64,000 bases of DNA from Novosphingobium rosa NBRC 15208 (GTDB taxonomy: Bacteria; Pseudomonadota; Alphaproteobacteria; Sphingomonadales; Sphingomonadaceae), in contig NZ_BCZE01000009.1 in NCBI RefSeq assembly GCF_001598555.1, forward strand, positions 62,001 through 126,000. Reading direction: 5' to 3'. The notes under the pieces were generated by a model. That model was not told the origin of the DNA and did no database searches. It saw only the letters and a list, made by a program, of their open reading frames with translations. Below, in pieces: positions 9,285 through 17,309 of the stretch. Numbering within the stretch: the first letter of the stretch is position 1; each line of letters opens with the position of its first letter. The position numbers were made by a program, and so were the translations under genes.

Positions 9285-9944
9285 ATGTCTTTTTCCGTCC
9301 TGCGAGTGTCCGGTTTGCGAATCGGGGCGCCGCTGGCTTTCGGCTGTGCCGCTCTGGCGCTGGCCGGGTGCCAGAAGATCGGCATGGGCGGCGACAGTGC
9401 GGACAAGGATGCGCCCAAGGCCGTTGCGCGCCCGGCGGGCGGCACGGTGGAAACGCAATATGGCACGCCGGTGAAAGACCGCGTCGCCACGCTGGGCATC
9501 ATCAACAAGCGCAACAATCTCACCGAAGAGTTCAAGCTCAAATCGGGCGAGCAGCGCACCATCGGCAATGTTGTGGTCCGTCTGGCCACCTGCGAGAAGA
9601 CCGCGCCCTGGGAGAGCCCTCAGGAAATCGGCGCTTTCGTACAGGTGCTGGTGCATGAGCGGACCAGCGTGTCGCAGCCTTTGGTGTGGCGCAAGGTCTT
9701 CTCGGGCTGGCTGTTCAAGAACAGCCCTTCGCTCAATGTGGTCGAGCACCCGGTCTATGATGTCTGGGTCAAGGACTGCGCGATGAAGTTCCCCGGCGAG
9801 GAAGAGGCGCCCGAGGATTTCAAGGCCGCCTCCAAGGCGCCGAAGGCTTCGGGCAGCGCCAGCGCGCCGCCGGTCGTCACGCCGCCGCCGGTGCTGCCGG
9901 GCGGCAATGAGGCCGATGGCGGCGACGCTCCGCCCACCAACTGA
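9285..9944 (+). CDS. DUF2155 lipoprotein
   Basis: About 219 residues. The N-terminus has a signal sequence ending in a lipobox-like LAGC near residue 25, so a periplasm-facing lipoprotein is expected. The central part (GNVVVRLATCEKTAPWESPQ, then VLVHE, VFSGWLFKNSPSLN and HPVYDVWVKDC) is the DUF2155 domain, with two conserved cysteines. The C-terminal ~45 residues are Ala/Pro/Gly-rich. Function is unknown. Its last 190 bp overlap antiparallel with the aat frame. ATG 9285 directly precedes the signal sequence. Confidence 0.8.
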   Translation: MSFSVLRVSGLRIGAPLAFGCAALALAGCQKIGMGGDSADKDAPKAVARPAGGTVETQYGTPVKDRVATLGIINKRNNLTEEFKLKSGEQRTIGNVVVRLATCEKTAPWESPQEIGAFVQVLVHERTSVSQPLVWRKVFSGWLFKNSPSLNVVEHPVYDVWVKDCAMKFPGEEEAPEDFKAASKAPKASGSASAPPVVTPPPVLPGGNEADGGDAPPTN

Positions 9945-10621
9945 AGCTCCGGGTGAGGCTCTGTGCCGCGCTGGGCGTGGCGCAGCAGGGTGAGATAGCG
10001 CTTCTGGCTGATCTCGATCGCGCCAAGGGACGCCAGATGCGGCGTGATGAACTGGCAATCCAGCAATTCCACGCCGCCCATGCGCAGCGCCACCACCAGC
10101 CAGGCCAGCGCCACTTTCGAGGCTTCGCTCACGCGCGAGAACATGCTCTCCCCGCAGAACACCCGGTCGAAGCCGACGCCGTAAAGCCCGCCGACCAGCG
10201 CGCGCTTGCCCTCTTCATCCCGCTGCCAGCATTCGATGGAATGGGCGGAGCCGAGCGCATGCAGCCTTTCATAGGTGCCCGCGATGCGATGGCTGATCCA
10301 GGTCTCGCCCTCTGATGTCTCGCCCCCCGATTCGTCCGAATCATTGGCCGAGGCCATGCGCGGCGCGGCGCAGGCCGCCAGAACCTGCGTGAAAGCCTGA
10401 TTGCAGGTAACCTCCAGCTTCCCCCGTCGCAGCGTGCGCGCCAGCGAATGCGAACAGCGAAAGCCATCGAGCGGCAGGATGCCGCGCCGCTTGGGCTCCA
10501 CCCAGAAGATATCGGGATCGTCGCGCCGGTCGGCCATGGGGAAGATGCCGCTGCGATAGGCCAGCATCACCAGCGATGGGTCGATAAGAGGGCTTTGGCG
10601 ATCGTCCATATGCCTCATCAT
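9755..10621 (-). CDS. aat: Leucyl/phenylalanyl-tRNA--protein transferase
   Basis: 288 residues. Aat adds Leu or Phe from aminoacyl-tRNA to N-terminal Arg/Lys, making substrates for the ClpS/ClpAP N-end rule pathway in the cytoplasm. Family motifs are FPMADRRDD, FWVEPKRRGILPLD, GGLYGVGFDRVFCGESMFS and LLDCQFITPHLASLGA. The conserved core ends near residue 217. The remaining ~70 Gly/Ser/Pro/Ala-rich residues are read antisense to the end of the DUF2155 gene, which is unusual. ATGs at 10621, 10618 and 10609 are all possible starts; the last has GAGG only 3 nt away. Confidence 0.87.
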   Translation of the reverse strand: MMRHMDDRQSPLIDPSLVMLAYRSGIFPMADRRDDPDIFWVEPKRRGILPLDGFRCSHSLARTLRRGKLEVTCNQAFTQVLAACAAPRMASANDSDESGGETSEGETWISHRIAGTYERLHALGSAHSIECWQRDEEGKRALVGGLYGVGFDRVFCGESMFSRVSEASKVALAWLVVALRMGGVELLDCQFITPHLASLGAIEISQKRYLTLLRHAQRGTEPHPELQLVGGASPPSASLPPGSTGGGVTTGGALALPEAFGALEAALKSSGASSSPGNFIAQSLTQTS

Positions 10622-10760
10622 AGCATTTTGCCGCGTCCGACCCAGCCATGAAGCGCACCGAAATGGAGGCAGCCTGTGGGTAAGGCAGGAAATTTATGCC
10701 CATGCCCTGTCTTTGCCCTTGCCATCCCTGCCACTCCGATCTAGAGGCCGCCCACCCCAC

Positions 10761-10836
10761 AGGAGCGTAGCTCAGTTGGTAGAGCATCGGTCTCCAAAAC
10801 CGAGGGCCGTGGGTTCGAGTCCCTCCGCTCCTGCCA
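10761..10836 (+). tRNA. tRNA-Trp (CCA anticodon)
   Basis: A 76-nt cloverleaf. The acceptor stem AGGAGCG pairs with CGCTCCT, the D-arm is GCTCAGTTGGTAGAGC, the anticodon loop is CTCCAAA with anticodon CCA, and the T-arm is GTGGGTTCGAGTCCC/T type. The discriminator G is followed by an encoded CCA (10834-10836). Trp-tRNA commonly sits just ahead of secE-nusG in Alphaproteobacteria; here 3.3 kb with two other genes intervenes. Confidence 0.95.
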
Positions 10837-10860
10837 TGTTTCATGGCGATGTGGGTTTTA

Positions 10861-10893
10861 TGAGGCGGTTTGCACAAGTTGCAAACCGCCTCA
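10861..10893 (+). terminator. Intrinsic terminator after tRNA-Trp
   Basis: A perfect stem (TGAGGCGGTTTGC with its complement) around a 7-nt loop, followed by TCCATTTTTA. It lies 24 nt past the tRNA CCA end and also faces the 3' end of the PAP2 gene. Confidence 0.85.
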
Positions 10894-10916
10894 TCCATTT
10901 TTAGCCCATGATGGTG

Positions 10917-11864
10917 TCAGGTGAAGGCTGGTGCGCCCACAGCGGTGGCATCTGGCGCGGCCTCGCGCCGGCGCGGCGACATCTCAGAAACGCTGAAGCG
11001 CTGGCTGACGGCAATGGCCAGCAGGGCAACAAGGACGCCCGCGATCACATCGCTGAAATAATGGCCGCCATGGATCGGCGTCGACAGCAGCATCGCCATG
11101 TTCACCGCGAGAAAGGGATAGCGCAGCTTGCCCAGCGGCCATGTCGCCCAGGCATAGAGCGTGCAGGCCGCGGCGTGGAAGCTGGGGACGGCGATCAGCC
11201 CGGTCAGGGCGCTGAGATCGATGGTCGTCTGCGTGCCCGAGCGCAGGCCCTCGATGATCGCGACATGGGCAAGGCCCGCCATGGGAAAGTTTGGCAGGTC
11301 GTGCGGAAGGAAAGAGGCTGCCGCCGAGGTGGCGGGGGCAAAGGCCAGCGAGATATCGGTGACGAGCAGACTCAGCAGATCGGCAGCCAGAAAGCGGTAG
11401 AGGCGATCGAACCTGCCCGTCAGGGCCAGCGCGGCGATGATGAGGGCAGGGCTGGTGATGATCGAGGTGTAAGCCTTGAGAAGCATCGCGTTCAGCAGCG
11501 GGTGGTGCTGAACAAAATTCCAATAATCCAGCCAGTTCAGGCCGATGATCCGGTCCGCGGCCAGCAGATGCTCATCGACCCAGCCATGGCTCAGCGCCGC
11601 CATGCCGTAGGAGGCGATGCAGCCGGTGAAGGTGATCAGGATGAACAGGCCGAAGCAGGCAAAGCCGCAGACCACGCGGTCCAGCCAGACGATGCCTTCG
11701 GAGCGATAGACCGCCAGCGGCAGGAATGGCGTCACTGCCAGCAGCGGCAGGCTCATCGACATATGGCTGGCATCGAGCGAAAGATGAGTCGCCGTCAGCA
11801 AAGCGCTGGTTCCGGCCACGCACAGGGCGGTGGCGATAAGGACGAATCGTCTGGCATCGATCAT
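10917..11864 (-). CDS. PAP2-family membrane phosphatase/phosphotransferase
   Basis: 315 residues with multiple hydrophobic segments from the N-terminus on. The C-terminal part shows the PAP2 signature: PSFHAAACTLYAW corresponds to the PSxHxA-type block and TPIHGGHYFSDVIAG to the SRxxxxxHxxxD-type block, with GGHYFSD providing His and Asp. The layout resembles the Aur1/Ipt1-like PAP2 group used for phospholipid, isoprenoid pyrophosphate or sphingolipid headgroup chemistry. The substrate cannot be told from the sequence. It stands alone and is divergent from the 566-residue membrane protein. Confidence 0.8.
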   Translation of the reverse strand: MIDARRFVLIATALCVAGTSALLTATHLSLDASHMSMSLPLLAVTPFLPLAVYRSEGIVWLDRVVCGFACFGLFILITFTGCIASYGMAALSHGWVDEHLLAADRIIGLNWLDYWNFVQHHPLLNAMLLKAYTSIITSPALIIAALALTGRFDRLYRFLAADLLSLLVTDISLAFAPATSAAASFLPHDLPNFPMAGLAHVAIIEGLRSGTQTTIDLSALTGLIAVPSFHAAACTLYAWATWPLGKLRYPFLAVNMAMLLSTPIHGGHYFSDVIAGVLVALLAIAVSQRFSVSEMSPRRREAAPDATAVGAPAFT

Positions 11865-12244
11865 GGGCGGGGGGCTCCCTTGCGGCGCCTGCTGGCTAAC
11901 TTCCTCTGGTTAAAGAGGCGTTTACCCCGGCTTGGTCGTAAAATCAGCGAGATGCCTGTTGCGAGCGGTTCAGTCGCGCCTGTTGCCCCAACAGCCCCTC
12001 CGCATGAATACCGGGCAGGCCGACGGTGTCGCCGTTTGCCGCCAGGGATCCGGACGATCCGCAAGGTGACAGGCGGTGGACAACATGCCACTTTGGCACG
12101 GTGATCACCGCCGTGATGCAGCCGATGGCTTGATTTCGGCAGGCTGGCGGCTAACAGGCGTGGTTTGCGGATCGCTCTTGCGATCCCGCGTGGTCCGAAT
12201 GGAGGCGGCGCCAGCCTTGTGGCAGCGCCGGAGGGATGGGTTGC
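11865..12244. other. 380-bp divergent intergenic region
   Basis: Between the PAP2 gene (minus) and the polytopic membrane protein gene (plus). I see no convincing ORF with a ribosome binding site and no tRNA. The clearest structure is a 7-bp hairpin, GGATCGC-TCTT-GCGATCC, at 12169-12186, about 60 nt before the plus-strand start. Promoters for both flanking genes must lie here, but no clear -35/-10 pair can be named. Confidence 0.5.
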
Positions 12245-13945
12245 ATGTTGCTTCGCACGGCCGATGAGGCATTGATCCGGTCGCGATCCTGGTATCGCTC
12301 GGCATCGGTGTGGGCGGCGCTGATCCTTGCTTTGGCCTCGGCGCTGCCGGTGCTGATGGCGCCGCATACCGAGATGATCGATTTTCCCGCGCATATGGCG
12401 CGCTATGCGGTCATGCTCGATCATGGCGCCAATCCATGGTTCGCGCGCTATTACAGCTTCGACTGGAAATGGACCGGCAATCTGGGCGTGGATCTGCTGA
12501 TCTTCCCCTTTGCGAAGATGTTCGGGCTGGAGACGGGCGCGAAGATCATCGTCGCGCTGGTGCCGCCGCTGACGGGCATCGGCATCGTCTGGAGCGAATG
12601 GGCGCTGCGCCGCCGGATCGGCGTGGGCACCTTGCTGGGCCTGTCCTTCATCTGGTCGCCGATGCTCAATCTGGGGCTGGTCAATTACGCGCTGGGGCAG
12701 GCGCTGGCGCTGATCTTCTTCGCCGCCTGGGTAGAGATGGGCCCGCGCGGCGCCTGGCAGCGCGCCATGGACTGGCGCTGGCTGCTGTTGCTGGTGGCGG
12801 GTTTCGCGGTGTGGGTCAGCCATATCTCGGCCTGGGCCGTGCTGATCGTGATGGTGGCGGGCGCCGATTTCAGCCAGCGGCTGGACGAGGGCTGGCGCCG
12901 CTGGTGGCGCCCGGCGCTTACCAGCCTGCCGATGTTCGCGCCGATCATCGTGATGGTGCTGATCCCCGGCACTTCCAGCGACAACAGCTATGGCCGCTTC
13001 TGGTGGCTCTACAAGACCTCCACCTGGGAACGCGCGATGCGTGATTCCAACTGGTGGCTCGACCATATCTCGCTGGGCGTGATGGGGGCGGTGATCGCGC
13101 TGGCGGTGCTGTTTTCGGCCCTGTCATGGGCGCTGAAGCGCTGGCGCGGGGGCTGGGGCTTCCTCGATGGCCGCTTCTGGATCGATGGCCGACTGGGCTG
13201 GGCGGGTCTTGGCCTCATCATCCTGAGCTGGGTGGTGCCGCGCCATATCTCGGGCGGCGATCTGGCCGATTACCGCCTCATCACCACCGGACTGATGGTC
13301 TGCGTGATGGCCATCGACTGGTGCGCCCCGTGGTGGGTGCTGAGCGGCCCTGTTGGCCTGTATGCCGTGCGTCTGGCCACCACCACGCTGAGCTGGCAGC
13401 AGGATTCCGCCGATACGGATGAAATCCTCAAGGCGCTGGATGTCATCCCCGAAGGCGCCAAGGTGGCCAGCGTGGTGCTGACCCCGCGTGAATTCTGGTG
13501 GTTCAACAAGCAGGAGCATGTCGGCGGCTATCTGGTGATCCGCCGCCACGCGCTGGTGAACATGAATTTCGCCCTTCCGCACATCCATATGCTGCATGTG
13601 AAGGAAGGTGGGCCCGGTTTCGCCGATCCCTCGCACCGCCTGCTGCAGTCGATCCATCAGCCGGTGCGGCTCGACTGCATCCGCCCGGCCTATCATGCCG
13701 ACTGGCTGCTTTATGTGGGGGCCAAGGCGCCCGAAACGCTGCCCGACAAGGCGAAAGTGGTGTGGCAGGGCAGGGGCGTGTGGCTGGCCAGACTGCCCAA
13801 CACCGGTGTGGTGCCGGACCGTTGCAGCAAGCCGCGCCTGCCCGATTCGCCCGCGCAGCGCGCCATCGACCGCAAGCTCTCGCACATGCCCGACCTCAAG
13901 CTTGAGGGCAGCCCCTATCAGCGCGGGATGCATGACGCCAATTGA
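12245..13945 (+). CDS. Polytopic membrane protein of unknown function (GT-C-like topology)
   Basis: About 566 residues. Roughly ten hydrophobic segments span residues 20-385, many rich in Trp (RWLLLLVAGFAVWVSHISAW). A C-terminal soluble domain of ~180 residues follows, with EFWWFNKQEHVGG and a Pro-rich tail. An acidic loop after the first segment (APHTEMIDFPAHMARY) is where GT-C glycosyltransferases carry their catalytic Asp, so a lipid-linked sugar transferase is possible, but I do not recognise the family. GGAGGG is 9 nt before ATG 12245 and abuts the alternative ATG 12236, favouring 12245. Confidence 0.7.
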   Translation: MLLRTADEALIRSRSWYRSASVWAALILALASALPVLMAPHTEMIDFPAHMARYAVMLDHGANPWFARYYSFDWKWTGNLGVDLLIFPFAKMFGLETGAKIIVALVPPLTGIGIVWSEWALRRRIGVGTLLGLSFIWSPMLNLGLVNYALGQALALIFFAAWVEMGPRGAWQRAMDWRWLLLLVAGFAVWVSHISAWAVLIVMVAGADFSQRLDEGWRRWWRPALTSLPMFAPIIVMVLIPGTSSDNSYGRFWWLYKTSTWERAMRDSNWWLDHISLGVMGAVIALAVLFSALSWALKRWRGGWGFLDGRFWIDGRLGWAGLGLIILSWVVPRHISGGDLADYRLITTGLMVCVMAIDWCAPWWVLSGPVGLYAVRLATTTLSWQQDSADTDEILKALDVIPEGAKVASVVLTPREFWWFNKQEHVGGYLVIRRHALVNMNFALPHIHMLHVKEGGPGFADPSHRLLQSIHQPVRLDCIRPAYHADWLLYVGAKAPETLPDKAKVVWQGRGVWLARLPNTGVVPDRCSKPRLPDSPAQRAIDRKLSHMPDLKLEGSPYQRGMHDAN

Positions 13946-14116
13946 CGGCAGCTTTGGCAGCGCCGGGCTTACCTTGCGTCATGCGCTTGCAAAATCCGCG
14001 CGCGCGCATTAAGTCCTGTGGAACTTCCCGACATGGATGTTCTTAAAGCCCCTCCCGGACCTGATCCGGGGCGGCGCGGAGCCCATGGCGGAAGGCAGGA
14101 TTAATCGCCAAGGAAT

Positions 14117-14344
14117 ATGACAGGCATGAACGACCGCGCCGCCAATGACGGAGCCAAGACGAGCCCCGGCGAATTCATCAACCAGGTGAAGGTCGAGGCC
14201 CGCAAGGTGGTGTGGCCCACCCGTCAGGAAACGCTGACCACGGGCATCTTCGTGGGCATTCTGATGCTGATCCTGGCCGTGTTCTTCCTGGGCATCGATA
14301 CGGTGTTCGGCAAGCTGGTGCAGTTCCTGCTGTCTCTGGCGTAA
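14117..14344 (+). CDS. secE: Preprotein translocase subunit SecE
   Basis: 75 residues, the short one-TM alphaproteobacterial type. The amphipathic helix motif EFINQVKVEARKVVWPTRQE is followed by a single transmembrane segment (GIFVGILMLILAVFFLGID). It clamps the SecYEG channel in the inner membrane. nusG follows 83 nt downstream, the conserved order. ATG 14126 is also possible, with AGGA 11 nt upstream, against 2 nt for ATG 14117. Confidence 0.95.
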   Translation: MTGMNDRAANDGAKTSPGEFINQVKVEARKVVWPTRQETLTTGIFVGILMLILAVFFLGIDTVFGKLVQFLLSLA

Positions 14345-14427
14345 ACAGGTTGGCCTGATACGGCCCGCCTGACTTCACCCGATTTACGCGCTTTATGGCG
14401 CAAACCATTGACGAATAAGAGGCAAGC

Positions 14428-14964
14428 ATGGCCCGCTGGTATATCATTCACGCTTATTCCGGCTTTGAGAGCAAGGTCAAGGAAGCCATCATCACCGAGG
14501 CCGAGCGTCTGGGTCTGGAGCAGCTGGTCGAGCAGATCGAAGTGCCTTCCGAGCAGGTGACCGAGGTCAAGCGCGGCAAGAAGGTTCAGGTCGAGCGCAA
14601 GACCATGCCCGGCTATGTGCTGGCCAAGCTGACGATGAACGACGACATCTACCACCTCGTCAAGAACACCGCCAAGGTGACCGGCTTCCTGGGCCTGAAC
14701 GGCAAGCCGCAGGCCATCAGCGAGCGCGATGCCGAGCGTTACTTCGGCAACCGCGAGCAGGTCGCCACGCAGGTCAAGAAGCATGTCGCGGTCGATTACG
14801 AGATCGGCGATTCGGTCAAGGTGCTCGATGGCCCGTTCAGCAGCTTCACCGGCATCGTGGAGGAACTGGATTTCGACAAGAACCGCGTCAAGGTTTCGGT
14901 TTCGATCTTCGGCCGCGCCACGCCGGTCGAGCTGGATTTCGAGCACGTCGAACTCTCGAAGTAA
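14428..14964 (+). CDS. nusG: Transcription termination/antitermination protein NusG
   Basis: 178 residues. The N-terminal NGN domain starts ARWYIIHAYSGFESKVKEAI and includes PGYVLAKLTMND. The C-terminal KOW domain (about 125-178) contains GDSVKVLDGPFSSFTGIVEEL. It couples RNA polymerase to Rho or ribosomes. GAGG lies 6 nt before the ATG. A strong terminator follows 22 nt after the stop, so rplK likely has its own promoter. Confidence 0.97.
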   Translation: MARWYIIHAYSGFESKVKEAIITEAERLGLEQLVEQIEVPSEQVTEVKRGKKVQVERKTMPGYVLAKLTMNDDIYHLVKNTAKVTGFLGLNGKPQAISERDAERYFGNREQVATQVKKHVAVDYEIGDSVKVLDGPFSSFTGIVEELDFDKNRVKVSVSIFGRATPVELDFEHVELSK

Positions 14965-14986
14965 GCTTCGCTGCGGTTTCTTTGCA

Positions 14987-15020
14987 AAAGGCGGGCCACC
15001 GATGGGTGGTCCGCCTTTTT
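14987..15020 (+). terminator. Intrinsic terminator after nusG
   Basis: AAAAGGCGG(G/A)CCACC arms around a short GATGG-type loop, followed by TTTTT within TCCGCCTTTTTGCTTT. It separates secE-nusG from rplK-rplA. Confidence 0.85.
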
Positions 15021-15208
15021 GCTTTGTGCAGGCGGGGGCGTGCAGGCAGGGGATTTCCGCTTGCTTTTCCCCGTGATCCGTCTAAGGGCACCGCTTCCCG
15101 GTGGCATGCGCTGCCGGGTGTCCGTGCGGGAGGGGCCTCGCCCCGCTTGACCGCTTGACTTGAGGGGGCTGGCCCAAACCATCCCCGACAGAGTGAAAGG
15201 AGGCCACT

Positions 15209-15640
15209 GTGGCCAAGAAAATTGACGGTTACATCAAGCTGCAGATCGCAGCTGGTGAAGCAAAGCCCAGCCCGCCGATCGGCCCCGCACTGGGTCAGCG
15301 CGGCGTGAACATCATGGGTTTCTGCAAGGAATTCAACGCCGCGACTCAGGAAGTCGAAAAGGGCACCCCGCTGCCGACCATCATCACGGTCTATTCGGAC
15401 AAGTCCTTCTCCTTCGTGACGAAGACCCCGCCCGCCACCTTCTTCATCAAGAAGGCTCTGGGCCTGAAGTCGGGTTCGAAGGCTCCCGGCAAGGACAGCA
15501 TCGGCCAGATCACCCGCGCTCAGCTGGAAGCGATCGCCGAGTCCAAGATGAAGGACCTCAACGCCAACGATATCGTCGCCGCCGCGAAGATCATCGAAGG
15601 TTCGGCCCGTTCGATGGGCCTGAAGATTGTGGAGGCCTGA
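15209..15640 (+). CDS. rplK: 50S ribosomal protein L11
   Basis: 143 residues, standard length. It opens with [20 protein letters not shown] and has the [21 protein letters not shown] block, and the C-terminal rRNA-binding domain ends in the [12 protein letters not shown] motif. It binds the GTPase-associated region of 23S rRNA. The start is GTG 15209 with AAAGGAGG about 7 nt upstream. The ~190-nt leader after the nusG terminator may hold the promoter and an L1 autoregulatory site, which I could not identify. Confidence 0.97.
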   Translation: MAKKIDGYIKLQIAAGEAKPSPPIGPALGQRGVNIMGFCKEFNAATQEVEKGTPLPTIITVYSDKSFSFVTKTPPATFFIKKALGLKSGSKAPGKDSIGQITRAQLEAIAESKMKDLNANDIVAAAKIIEGSARSMGLKIVEA

Positions 15641-15644
15641 CATC

Positions 15645-16346
15645 ATGACCAAGCTGACCAAGAAGCAGAAGTCGCTCACCGAAAAGCTGGGTGACAACCA
15701 GAACCTGCACGGCATCGACGATGCCATCCAGTTCCTGAAGGACCTCAAGAGCGCCAAGTTCGACGAGACCCTCGAGATCTCGCTGAACCTGGGCGTTGAC
15801 CCCCGCCACGCCGACCAGATGGTCCGCGGCATGGTCACCCTGCCTTCGGGCACCGGCAAGGACGTCAAGGTTGCCGTCTTCGCCCGTGGTGACAAGGCCG
15901 AGGCCGCTCTGGCCGCCGGCGCTGACCGCGTGGGCGCCGAGGATCTGCTGGAAGACATGCAGGCCGGTAACCTCGACTACGGTCGCGTCATCGCCACGCC
16001 CGACATGATGGGCGTCGTGGGCCGCCTCGGCAAGCTGCTGGGTCCCAAGGGCCTGATGCCGAACCCGAAGCTGGGCACCGTGACCCCGAACGTCGCTGAA
16101 GCGATCAAGGCTGCCAAGGGCGGCCAGATCGAGTTCCGCGTCGAGAAGGCCGGCATCATCCATGGCGGCATCGGCAAGCTCTCGTTCTCGAACGAAGCGC
16201 TGCGCGCCAACTTCGACGCCTTCGTCGATGCCATCGTCAAGGCCAAGCCGTCGGGCGCCAAGGGCAAGTACCTGCGCAAGATCGGTCTCTCGACCTCGAT
16301 GGGCCCCGGCCTGAAGGTCGACCTGAGCCAGGTGCACGGCGGCTGA
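15645..16346 (+). CDS. rplA: 50S ribosomal protein L1
   Basis: 233 residues, standard length. Family motifs are [37 protein letters not shown] and the [14 protein letters not shown] block. It binds 23S rRNA at the L1 stalk and in many bacteria represses its own operon. ATG 15645 has GGAGG 9 nt upstream, within the end of rplK; the genes are 4 nt apart and surely co-translated. Confidence 0.97.
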   Translation: MTKLTKKQKSLTEKLGDNQNLHGIDDAIQFLKDLKSAKFDETLEISLNLGVDPRHADQMVRGMVTLPSGTGKDVKVAVFARGDKAEAALAAGADRVGAEDLLEDMQAGNLDYGRVIATPDMMGVVGRLGKLLGPKGLMPNPKLGTVTPNVAEAIKAAKGGQIEFRVEKAGIIHGGIGKLSFSNEALRANFDAFVDAIVKAKPSGAKGKYLRKIGLSTSMGPGLKVDLSQVHGG

Positions 16347-16372
16347 TTTCAGCCCCTTGCTGACAAGATTGG

Positions 16373-16404
16373 GCCGGGAGGGAAACCTTCCGGCCTTTTC
16401 TTTT
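16373..16404 (+). terminator. Intrinsic terminator after rplA
   Basis: A 10-bp stem GGCCGGGAGG/CCTTCCGGCC with one G-U pair, capped by a GAAA tetraloop and followed by TTTTCTTTT. It comes before repeat copy 2. Confidence 0.9.
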
Positions 16405-16428
16405 GGGTTTTGGGAAGGAAGAGGAAAA

Positions 16429-16660
16429 GCGAGGGTGTTACACCCTCGCGCTCCCTTTACGTCTCCCGACGAGAAGGCAGTGGCGTCGAAATATGGCGTC
16501 CAACCTCTCCACCTGTGCGGGGCAAGGCGCCGCCGGCAATCATGGTCTGGATGCAGGGGGATGCTGGCAATTGATGCCTGCGGCGCAGCGACGTTGCTCT
16601 ATGGCCGAACCCGAGGCGCCACGTGGACATTAAAGGGAGCGCGAGGGTGATGACCCTCGC
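16429..16660 (+). repeat. Intergenic repeat element, copy 2
   Basis: About 232 bp between convergent rplA and yqgE. The left A end has hairpin arms GCGAGGGTG/CACCCTCGC (16429-16449), then GCTCCCTTTACGTCTCCCGA. The right B end is preceded by GTGGACATTAAAGGGAGC and has hairpin GCGAGGGTGA/TGACCCTCGC (16641-16660). The interior has CGCCGCCGGCAATCATG and, further right, GATGCCTGCGGCGC, forming the inner palindrome with some insertion between arms. rplA already has its own terminator 25 nt upstream of this copy. Confidence 0.87.
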
Positions 16661-16681
16661 ATTCTCTCTTTTCCAAATCTC

Positions 16682-17257
16682 TTAAGCCCGGCCTGTCTGC
16701 CCCGATAGATGCGAAGGATCGATCCCTTCCGCCACCCAGATCGCATGCCAGCGATCATCCACCGGTGTGTCGAACAAGATTTCCGCATGGCTGTCCGCCG
16801 CGAACCAGCCATGCTCGCGCATTTCGTCTTCCAGCTGTCCGGCGCCCCAGCCGGAGTAGCCCAGCGCGATCAGCCACTGCCTGGGCCCTTCGCCTTGCGC
16901 GATGTTGGTCAGGATTTCCCGGCTCGCCGTCACCGACCACAGGGGGCTTGGTGTAATCGTGCCCGCGCCGGTGTAATCGGGCGAGTGGATGACGAAGCCG
17001 CGCTGCGGCTCGACCGGGCCGCCGAAATGGATCGCGGCGTCGGGAGCCTCGCCCGGATCGATATCCAGGTCTTTCAGCAGCATATGAAGCGAGATGCCGT
17101 CCAGCTCATGCCCCACGCCGATGCCCATGGCACCCTCTTCATTGTGGAGGCACAGGGCGATCACGGCATCTTCGAACCGGGTGTCGGGCATGCCGGGCAG
17201 GGCCAGCAGCAGGCGTCCGTCGAGGTGTTGGGCGTCGAGTGTAGGGGCCACAGTCAT
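16682..17257 (-). CDS. YqgE/AlgH family protein
   Basis: 191 residues, normal for the family. It starts with the DGRLLLALPGMPDTRFEDAVI block after a short N-terminus, and has HNEEGAMGIGVG, then FGGPVEPQRGFVIHS, ALGYSGWGAGQLEDE and the C-terminal FDTPVDDRW. All are diagnostic of YqgE. The biochemical function of the family is unknown. It is the distal gene of a minus-strand run below the cinA-type gene. ATG 17257 lacks a strong Shine-Dalgarno but starts exactly at the conserved domain. Confidence 0.9.
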   Translation of the reverse strand: MTVAPTLDAQHLDGRLLLALPGMPDTRFEDAVIALCLHNEEGAMGIGVGHELDGISLHMLLKDLDIDPGEAPDAAIHFGGPVEPQRGFVIHSPDYTGAGTITPSPLWSVTASREILTNIAQGEGPRQWLIALGYSGWGAGQLEDEMREHGWFAADSHAEILFDTPVDDRWHAIWVAEGIDPSHLSGQTGRA

Positions 17258-17309
17258 CCAGCCAAGGTAAGGCGAGCTGTTCGCCGGTGCAATGGGCAGT
17301 CGCGCCGTA

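Noticed and set aside
10761..10836. Genomic island at tRNA-Trp
   Set aside because: No integrase, no duplicated tRNA 3' end and no composition shift seen within the window.
15021..15208. L1 autoregulatory RNA in the rplK leader
   Set aside because: Expected from other bacteria, but I could not fold a convincing L1-binding structure by eye.
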